DNA of 64,000 nt from the NCBI RefSeq assembly GCF_014694455.1, contig NZ_JAAUWT010000001.1, positions 1 to 64,000 of the forward strand. The letters run 5' to 3'. Every line of letters starts with the position of its first letter. Position 1 is the stretch's first letter. The notes under the pieces were generated by a model. The model worked only from the letters and a program-made list of their open reading frames with translations. It ran no database searches and was not told the origin of the DNA. Source of the stretch: Vibrio sp. S9_S30. Its GTDB lineage: Bacteria > Pseudomonadota > Gammaproteobacteria > Enterobacterales > Vibrionaceae. Below are positions 58,079 through 64,000 of this stretch, in pieces. The position numbers and the translations under genes are program-made.

Positions 58079-60931
58079 ATGAGAAAAGTTTGGTTTGGTG
58101 CAATTGCGTCATTCTTTGTCGCGGGTTGTTCTTCTCTTGTACCCGTCTCTTTTTTCTCTTCATTACCTGAAGGGGTCACTCTTGTCGAAGAAGTTAAACC
58201 ACAATCTGGCAAGGTTGTGATTCCATACAAAAAATACCAACTCGATAATGGATTAACCGTCATTCTTGCACCGGATGACTCCGACCCTCTCGTGCATGTC
58301 GATGTGACCTATCATGTGGGGAGTGCGCGTGAAGAAATAGGAAAATCGGGCTTTGCTCACTTCTTTGAACACATGATGTTTCAAGGGAGTGAAAATGTGG
58401 GTGATCAAGAGCATTTCCGAATCATCACTGAAGCGGGTGGAACATTAAACGGAACCACGAACAGAGATAGAACCAATTACTTTGAAACGGTTCCTGCAAA
58501 CCAGTTGGAAAAAGTGCTTTGGTTAGAGTCAGACCGCATGGGCTTTTTACTTGACGCCGTTTCTCAAAGAAAATTTGAAATCCAAAGAGACACGGTGAAA
58601 AACGAGCGCGCACAAAACTACGACAATCGACCTTATGGGCTAATATGGGAACGCATTGGTGAAGCGATGTACCCAGAAGGTCACCCCTATTCTTGGCAGC
58701 CGATTGGTTATGTCGAAGATCTTGACCGCGTTGATGTGAACGATTTAAAAGCGTTTTTCCTCAAATGGTATGGTCCAAACAACGCCACGTTGACCATTGG
58801 TGGTAATTTTGATACTGAAGAAACCCTAAATTGGATTAATCAATATTTCGGCTCCATCCCAGTTGGACCTGAAGTGAAAGAAGCCGATAAGCAGCCAGCG
58901 ACATTAGCAGAAGATCGTTACATCACTTTAGAAGATAGAATCCAACAGCCTATGCTTGTGGTGTCGTGGCCAACAGCCTATCAAGGTCACAAGACCAACT
59001 CCTCGCTCGAAATGCTATCAACCGCACTGGGTGATGGTAAAAACAGCATGCTCTATCAGCAGTTTGTTCAATCAGGAAAAGCGGTCGATGCAGGCGCTTT
59101 TCAGGACTGTGCGGAGCTCGCTTGTACCTTCAACGTTTATGTTATGGCAAAGGCAGGTGAATCAGGCAACCTTGAACCCATTTACAATGAGCTAATGGAC
59201 AGCCTGAAAACGTGGTCGGAGAAAGGTGTTTCTCAATATCAGCTTGAGGCGATGATTGGTCGAGCAGAAGCAAACGCCATTTTTGGATTGGAAAGTGTGG
59301 GAGGCAAGGTGACCCAACTGGCATCGAATGAGACCTTCTTTGGTCAGCCGGATCGCATTGAAGAACAATTAGAGCAGCTTAGATCGGTTACTCCGGACAG
59401 TGTTCAATCGGTGTATCAGCAGTACCTAGTAAACAATCACAAAGTGGTGTTGAGTGTTGTACCGAAAAACAAAACCGACTGGGCAGTTAAGCCAGCGACT
59501 TTTGTTACGCCGAAGCGCACCTTACCTGAATATCAAAAAGTCAAAGAATCCGATCTGACATATCGCAAAGCGGTCGATACATTTGATCGTTCGGTCGTGC
59601 CAAAAATTTCAGGTGCAGTTAAAGGGACGATGCCTGATTTATACCGAATCTATTTAGACAGTGGTGTTGAAATTCTAGGAACCGTCAGTGATGAAACACC
59701 AACCGTTCAGATTGATATTAAACTGCCCGCCGGAAATCGTTACGTTGCCGAAGGGCAAGAAGGGTTGGCTGGCTTAACAGCAACCATGATGACAGAAGGT
59801 ACGCTGAAACGCTCTGCAAAAGAAATTCAAACAGAGTTAGACCGATTAGGAAGTTATGTTTCATTTGATGTTGGCGCTTATTCAACGTCTATTAGCGTGT
59901 CTGTGCTGGAGAAAAATCTTTCGGAAACGTTGGCTCTGGTGGAAGAAATGATTCTGGAGCCTGCATTTCGTGAGAGTGATTTTGAGCGGATTAAGCAGCA
60001 AGCGATCCAAGGTCTTGTTTATGAGCATCAGAAACCAAGTTGGTTGGCCTCTCAAGCCACCCGTCAAGTGTTATTCAACGGCAGCCGTTTTGGTCGTTCT
60101 AGCGATGGGACGATGGCCTCAATCAGTCGTTTGACACTCGAAGATGTGAAAACGTTCTATAACGAACACTACACGCCTCAAGGCGCGCAAGTTGTCATTG
60201 TTGGCGATATCAAGAAGCGAGAGGCAAAGACATCACTGTCATTCTTGAGCGAATGGGAAGGCAATTCGGCGCCACTGTATACACCTCAAGTGATTAAGCC
60301 ACTCGAAGGTCAAACCCTCTTTTTGGTAGATAAGCCAGGTGCGCCTCAAAGCATCATTCGATTGGTTAAACAAGGGCTGCCTTTTGATACCACGGGTGAG
60401 ATGTATTTAGGGCAACTGGCAAACTACAACTTGTCTGGAAACTTTAACAGTCGGATTAATCAAAACTTACGTGAAGATAAAGGCTATACCTACGGTGCAT
60501 ACGGGAATGTGTATGGAATGAAAGAGGCAGGTCTGATTGTCTTTTCTGCTGATGTTCGTGCCGATGTAACGGTGGAGTCGGTGGAAGAAATCATCAATGA
60601 GCTTAATGAGGTTTCAACGAACGGTTTAACAGAAGAAGAACTGCAATTTATGCGATTAGCGCGTGGTCAGGCAGATGCGCTGAAGTATGAAACTCCATCG
60701 AAGAAGTCTAAGTTACTTTCTAGGATACTGACGTATTCTTTAGAAGAAGACTATCTAGAGCAGCGTGATAACCTATTGCAATCGGTTGAACTTTCTACAT
60801 TAAACAGCGTAGCGGCTAAGTGGTTTAACCCATCCGACTTTCAAATTATCATTGTAGGAGATGCTGAAAAATTGGCACCAAAGTTGAAAAAGTTTGGACT
60901 GCCTATCAAAAAACTTGAAATTGAACAGTAG
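58079..60931 (+). CDS. M16 family zinc peptidase, lipoprotein
   Basis: This 950-residue insulinase-type protease has a lipobox ending in C17 (FVAGC), so it is likely anchored in the outer membrane facing the periplasm. The inverted zinc motif HFFEH is at 94-98, with the third ligand Glu about 75 residues on, in VKNERAQNYDNRPYG. Two M16 halves follow: the first active, the second (from about 500, with LYRIYLDSGVEILG) lacking HxxEH. The overall length fits the two-domain pitrilysin-like form. The substrate is unknown. Confidence 0.88.
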   Translation: MRKVWFGAIASFFVAGCSSLVPVSFFSSLPEGVTLVEEVKPQSGKVVIPYKKYQLDNGLTVILAPDDSDPLVHVDVTYHVGSAREEIGKSGFAHFFEHMMFQGSENVGDQEHFRIITEAGGTLNGTTNRDRTNYFETVPANQLEKVLWLESDRMGFLLDAVSQRKFEIQRDTVKNERAQNYDNRPYGLIWERIGEAMYPEGHPYSWQPIGYVEDLDRVDVNDLKAFFLKWYGPNNATLTIGGNFDTEETLNWINQYFGSIPVGPEVKEADKQPATLAEDRYITLEDRIQQPMLVVSWPTAYQGHKTNSSLEMLSTALGDGKNSMLYQQFVQSGKAVDAGAFQDCAELACTFNVYVMAKAGESGNLEPIYNELMDSLKTWSEKGVSQYQLEAMIGRAEANAIFGLESVGGKVTQLASNETFFGQPDRIEEQLEQLRSVTPDSVQSVYQQYLVNNHKVVLSVVPKNKTDWAVKPATFVTPKRTLPEYQKVKESDLTYRKAVDTFDRSVVPKISGAVKGTMPDLYRIYLDSGVEILGTVSDETPTVQIDIKLPAGNRYVAEGQEGLAGLTATMMTEGTLKRSAKEIQTELDRLGSYVSFDVGAYSTSISVSVLEKNLSETLALVEEMILEPAFRESDFERIKQQAIQGLVYEHQKPSWLASQATRQVLFNGSRFGRSSDGTMASISRLTLEDVKTFYNEHYTPQGAQVVIVGDIKKREAKTSLSFLSEWEGNSAPLYTPQVIKPLEGQTLFLVDKPGAPQSIIRLVKQGLPFDTTGEMYLGQLANYNLSGNFNSRINQNLREDKGYTYGAYGNVYGMKEAGLIVFSADVRADVTVESVEEIINELNEVSTNGLTEEELQFMRLARGQADALKYETPSKKSKLLSRILTYSLEEDYLEQRDNLLQSVELSTLNSVAAKWFNPSDFQIIIVGDAEKLAPKLKKFGLPIKKLEIEQ

Positions 60932-60940
60932 AGCACACAT

Positions 60941-60978
60941 AACTGTTGATTAGGAGCCGTTGATCCTTATCAACAGTT
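60941..60978. repeat. Long hairpin after the M16 gene
   Basis: A 15-base arm (60941-60955) and its complement (60964-60978) pair with a single mismatch around an eight-base loop. There is no T tract, so it may protect the 3' end rather than terminate. A second weaker pair, GAATACCAAT at 61025-61034 and ATTGGTATTT at 61060-61069, follows before gshA. Confidence 0.55.
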
Positions 60979-61143
60979 CCTATAGCGGTATGCATAATGT
61001 GAGTGTTGTATGCATCTCTGACATGAATACCAATAGAAGCGGACTTAACGTTCTCATTTATTGGTATTTGCTTCAATTTCATAGTAATCAAAGACCAGAA
61101 TGATTATTCTAGCCTAATACTAAACAGATAAGTGAACTGAGTT

Positions 61144-62712
61144 TTGACTGTATTCTCCGAGCGACTTCAGAAGGTCGCAAAAGACCCTTCTATTTTTGAG
61201 CAGTATGGGCGTGGCGTAGAAAGAGAGTCGTTACGCTACACTTCAGATGGTCATTTAGCACAGACACCTCATCCTAAAGCGTTGGGGTCGGCACTTACTA
61301 ATCGGTGGGTGACGACCGACTTTTCTGAATCATTGTTGGAATTTATCACCCCTGTTTCCCATTCAGTAAGCGACGTAATCCATCAGTTATCGGATGTGCA
61401 CCACTTTACTCAGAAGAAGCTGGATGACGAAAAGTTGTGGCCGCTGTCAATGCCGTGTTTCATTAAGAACGAAGACGACATCGCACTGGCTCGGTACGGT
61501 GAGTCAAATACTGGCAAAATGAAGACTTTATACCGGGAAGGTCTAAAGCGCCGGTATGGCAGTTTGATGCAGGTGATTTCTGGTGTTCACTTTAACTTTT
61601 CTTTTCCTGAAAGCTTTTGGGATGCGCTATACGGCAAGCAAGAGCAAAAAGCGCGTGAAGAAGCAAAGTCGAATGCGTATTTTGGTTTAATTCGAAACTA
61701 CTATCGATTTGGTTGGATGATTCCGTTTTTCTATGGCGCGTCTCCTGCATTGTGTCCGTCATTCATTCGAGGCAGAGATTCCAAATTGCCCTTTGAAAAT
61801 ATTGGCGAAACGCTCTATTTGCCAGAAGCGACCTCTCTTCGTTTAAGTGATTTGGGTTACACCAATAGCGCGCAAAGTGAGTTGAAAATTGGGTTCAACA
61901 GTTTGAATCAGTATCTCGAAGGTTTGAATGCGGCCATTCATACCCCATCGGCAGAGTTTGCTCAAATGGGGGTTAAAGTGGATGGTGAATACCGTCAGTT
62001 GAACTCGAATGTGCTGCAAATCGAAAATGAGTTGTACGCTCCAATACGCCCGAAACGTGTCACTCGTTCAGGTGAAAAACCCTCTGAAGCACTTCATCGT
62101 GGAGGGGTCGAATACATCGAAGTTCGCTCGCTAGATGTGAACCCATTTAGTCCAGTCGGAGTCAATGAACAGCAAATCCGCTTCCTCGATTTATTCCTTA
62201 CTTGGTGTGTGTTGTCTGAATCGGAAGAAATGGATAATTGTGAGCTCGAATGTTGGCGAGACAACTGGAGCAAAGTCATCTTAGAAGGTCGAAAAGTTGG
62301 GTTAGAGCTGCAAATTGGTTGCAAAGGTGAACGACTTACCCTTCAAGACTGGGGGCATAGAGTATTCAATGAACTTCGCTTAATCGCAGAAATGATGGAT
62401 GAGCAACATGGCTCGAGAGAATACCAAAAAGTGTGCGATGAATTGGAAACTTGGATTGATCAGCCTGATTTAACCATATCTGGTCAGCTTCTAGCACAAA
62501 CGAAGAAACATGGTGGGATTGTGGGCATTGGTATGCATTTAGGGAAAGCGTATAAAGAAGCTCACCTGAATCATCAGTATCAGATCTACAATGAAGAGAT
62601 GATGGAACAAGAGGTTCTAGATTCTCGTGAAGCACAATCTCGTATCGAAGCGAATGAAACACAACCTTTTGATGCTTTCTTGGATGGCTACTTTTCCTAC
62701 TTGAAGCAATAA
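61144..62712 (+). CDS. gshA: Glutamate-cysteine ligase
   Basis: GshA makes gamma-glutamylcysteine, the first and rate-limiting step of glutathione synthesis. The 522-residue protein is of the gamma-proteobacterial type: [23 protein letters not shown] (about 22-44) and [14 protein letters not shown] (about 57-70) are family signatures. The start is TTG 61144 with a weak ribosome-binding site, giving [12 protein letters not shown]; no better upstream start exists. It is followed by an SLT lipoprotein and luxS on the same strand. Confidence 0.94.
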   Translation: MTVFSERLQKVAKDPSIFEQYGRGVERESLRYTSDGHLAQTPHPKALGSALTNRWVTTDFSESLLEFITPVSHSVSDVIHQLSDVHHFTQKKLDDEKLWPLSMPCFIKNEDDIALARYGESNTGKMKTLYREGLKRRYGSLMQVISGVHFNFSFPESFWDALYGKQEQKAREEAKSNAYFGLIRNYYRFGWMIPFFYGASPALCPSFIRGRDSKLPFENIGETLYLPEATSLRLSDLGYTNSAQSELKIGFNSLNQYLEGLNAAIHTPSAEFAQMGVKVDGEYRQLNSNVLQIENELYAPIRPKRVTRSGEKPSEALHRGGVEYIEVRSLDVNPFSPVGVNEQQIRFLDLFLTWCVLSESEEMDNCELECWRDNWSKVILEGRKVGLELQIGCKGERLTLQDWGHRVFNELRLIAEMMDEQHGSREYQKVCDELETWIDQPDLTISGQLLAQTKKHGGIVGIGMHLGKAYKEAHLNHQYQIYNEEMMEQEVLDSREAQSRIEANETQPFDAFLDGYFSYLKQ

Positions 62713-62729
62713 AAGAAGCAATAAAACAA

Positions 62730-63335
62730 ATGAAGATAAAACCGTTTTTATTGGTTGTGTTGACCAGTTCAGTGCTCATGGGGTGTGCGACCGCACCGCC
62801 TAAAAAGCAGAACAACTTGTGCGACATCTTTAAAGAGAAGCCCAGCTGGTATGATGATGCGAAAGACATGGAATATAAATGGGGAACGCCCATCAATGTC
62901 GCCATGGCTTTTATTAAGCAAGAAAGCAGTTTTGTCCACGATGCTAGACCGCCAAAAGATTATTTATTAGGGTTTATTCCTTGGGGGAGAGTCAGCAGTG
63001 CGTACGGTTATGCGCAAGCTCAAGATCCGGCATGGAGTGACTTTCAAAAGGCAACCAATCATGGCGGGTCAAGAACGAACTTCGATGATTCCATTATGTT
63101 CGTAGGTTGGTATACTCACGAAACTCAGAGACAACTGGGTATTTCTAAATGGGATGCCTATAATCAGTATTTAGCTTATCACGAAGGTCGCGGCGGTTAT
63201 AAACGCAAGACCTATGCCAGCAAACCATCGCTTAGAAAAGTTGCACGAAAAGTCGAGCAGCAAGCGAAAGACTATGGCTGGCAACTTAAACAATGTGAAG
63301 ATGAGTTGGAAAGCAGCAGGAGCTGGTTTTTCTAA
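62730..63335 (+). CDS. SLT-domain lipoprotein (putative lytic transglycosylase)
   Basis: The 201-residue protein has a lipobox ending in C19 (VLMGC). The remainder resembles an SLT fold: AMAFIKQESSF (about 58-68) holds the likely catalytic Glu at 65, and SSAYGYAQAQDPAWS and YLAYHEGRGGY correspond to later conserved blocks. It should act on peptidoglycan at the outer membrane, though activity is inferred. It lies 17 bp after gshA and 24 bp before luxS, the normal Vibrio order. Confidence 0.8.
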   Translation: MKIKPFLLVVLTSSVLMGCATAPPKKQNNLCDIFKEKPSWYDDAKDMEYKWGTPINVAMAFIKQESSFVHDARPPKDYLLGFIPWGRVSSAYGYAQAQDPAWSDFQKATNHGGSRTNFDDSIMFVGWYTHETQRQLGISKWDAYNQYLAYHEGRGGYKRKTYASKPSLRKVARKVEQQAKDYGWQLKQCEDELESSRSWFF

Positions 63336-63359
63336 CCGTTATAACAAGGGATTTATCCG

Positions 63360-63878
63360 ATGCCATTACTAGATAGTTTCACCGTTGATCACACTAAGAT
63401 GAACGCTCCTGCGGTTCGCGTGGCGAAAACCATGCAGACGCCAAAAGGGGATACGATCACCGTATTCGATTTGCGATTCACTGCGCCAAACAAAGACATT
63501 CTTTCAGAAAGAGGCATCCACACGTTAGAGCATCTGTATGCTGGCTTCATGCGTACACATTTGAATGGCTCTAATGTGGAAATCATCGATATTTCACCGA
63601 TGGGCTGTCGTACTGGCTTTTACATGAGTCTGATTGGTACACCAACAGAATCTCAAGTCGTTGAAGCGTGGCTAGCTTCCATGAAAGATGTATTGAAAGT
63701 AGAGAGCCAGAATCAAATTCCAGAATTGAATGAATATCAGTGCGGAACGGCGGAAATGCACTCACTTGATGAAGCAAAAGCGATTGCCACTGCGATCATT
63801 GATGCTGGTATCGCTGTAAATAAAAATGATGAACTGGCTTTGCCAGAATCAATGTTAAAAGAACTAAGCGTCAAGTAA
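63360..63878 (+). CDS. luxS: S-ribosylhomocysteine lyase LuxS
   Basis: LuxS cleaves S-ribosylhomocysteine to homocysteine and DPD, the precursor of autoinducer 2. The 172-residue protein has the metal motif HTLEH (about 54-58), [12 protein letters not shown] with the catalytic Cys (about 80-91), and a further metal-ligand Cys in YQCGTAEMH. It completes the gshA - lipoprotein - luxS group; both enzymes belong to sulphur and methyl-cycle metabolism. Confidence 0.96.
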   Translation: MPLLDSFTVDHTKMNAPAVRVAKTMQTPKGDTITVFDLRFTAPNKDILSERGIHTLEHLYAGFMRTHLNGSNVEIIDISPMGCRTGFYMSLIGTPTESQVVEAWLASMKDVLKVESQNQIPELNEYQCGTAEMHSLDEAKAIATAIIDAGIAVNKNDELALPESMLKELSVK

Positions 63879-63942
63879 ATAAGCCCCACCTCAACCTTAC
63901 GTTCAAAAATTGAAGGTCAATATACTTCAAAATAGATGCATT

Positions 63943-63969
63943 AAGCTCATTGATATAATGAGCTTTTTA
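63943..63969 (+). terminator. Terminator of luxS
   Basis: AAGCTCATT / AATGAGCTT (9 bp, five-base loop) is followed by TTTAT. It lies about 65 bp after the luxS stop. Confidence 0.78.
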
Positions 63970-64000
63970 TCGCTCTTGATTCGTGCTCGATAGATCCGCA

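Overview
This window is a stretch of core chromosome from a member of the Vibrionaceae, most likely Vibrio. The evidence is the gene set and order (gshA - SLT lipoprotein - luxS; csrA - Ser/Arg tRNA array - oadGAB; recA - recX - alaS - aspartokinase - csrA), moderate G+C, and protein sequences close to the gamma-proteobacterial forms of RpoS, RelA, MutS and SerA. I see no prophage, insertion sequence, CRISPR array or defence island. Assignments come from reading motifs and recalled family sequences; no database search was run.

Layout. 1-3.7 kb (mostly minus strand): serA, rpiA, 5-formyl-THF cyclo-ligase, 6S RNA and zapA. 3.8-6.8 kb: ygfB, ubiH, ubiI. 6.9-8.2 kb: a YtfK homologue behind a Pho box, a probable unannotated structured small RNA, and a YbaK-like deacylase. 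8.1-11.7 kb: ygfZ, sdhE, ygfX, nadB. 12-14.7 kb: rpoE-rseA-rseB-rseC. 14.7-21.2 kb: lepA, lepB, rnc, era, recO, pdxJ, acpS. 21.3-24.6 kb: a porin-like protein, a small phosphate-binding-like periplasmic protein and a CHASE8-like/HAMP/PAS/GGDEF membrane protein, probably one signalling cassette. 24.6-28 kb: the BarA/VarS hybrid kinase (minus strand) and the wreck of rlmD. 28-34.5 kb: relA, mazG, pyrG, eno. 34.6-40.6 kb: ftsB, ispD, ispF, truD, surE, pcm, nlpD, rpoS. 40.7-45.7 kb: an unknown lipoprotein, mutS (minus strand), an orphan YqiJ-like membrane protein, a small orphan ORF and pncC. 45.8-51.8 kb: recA, recX, alaS, aspartokinase, csrA. 52.0-53.0 kb: eight tRNA genes with an internal tandem duplication. 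53.3-56.6 kb: the sodium-pumping oxaloacetate decarboxylase oadGAB. 56.6-64 kb: an oxidoreductase, a YqaA-like protein, an M16 lipoprotein protease, gshA, an SLT lipoprotein and luxS.

Many genes here govern stress and growth-phase control: RelA and YtfK (ppGpp), RpoS, RpoE with its anti-sigma system, 6S RNA, BarA/VarS and CsrA, a likely diguanylate cyclase, and LuxS. Most of this order is ancestral in gamma-proteobacteria and is not novel in itself.

The observations most worth following are the Pho box before ytfK, the structured RNA candidate at about 7.39-7.54 kb, the internally deleted rlmD next to relA, the porin/periplasmic-protein/GGDEF cassette whose enzyme lacks a normal I-site, the recent tRNA duplication, and the strong terminator directly in front of pncC.
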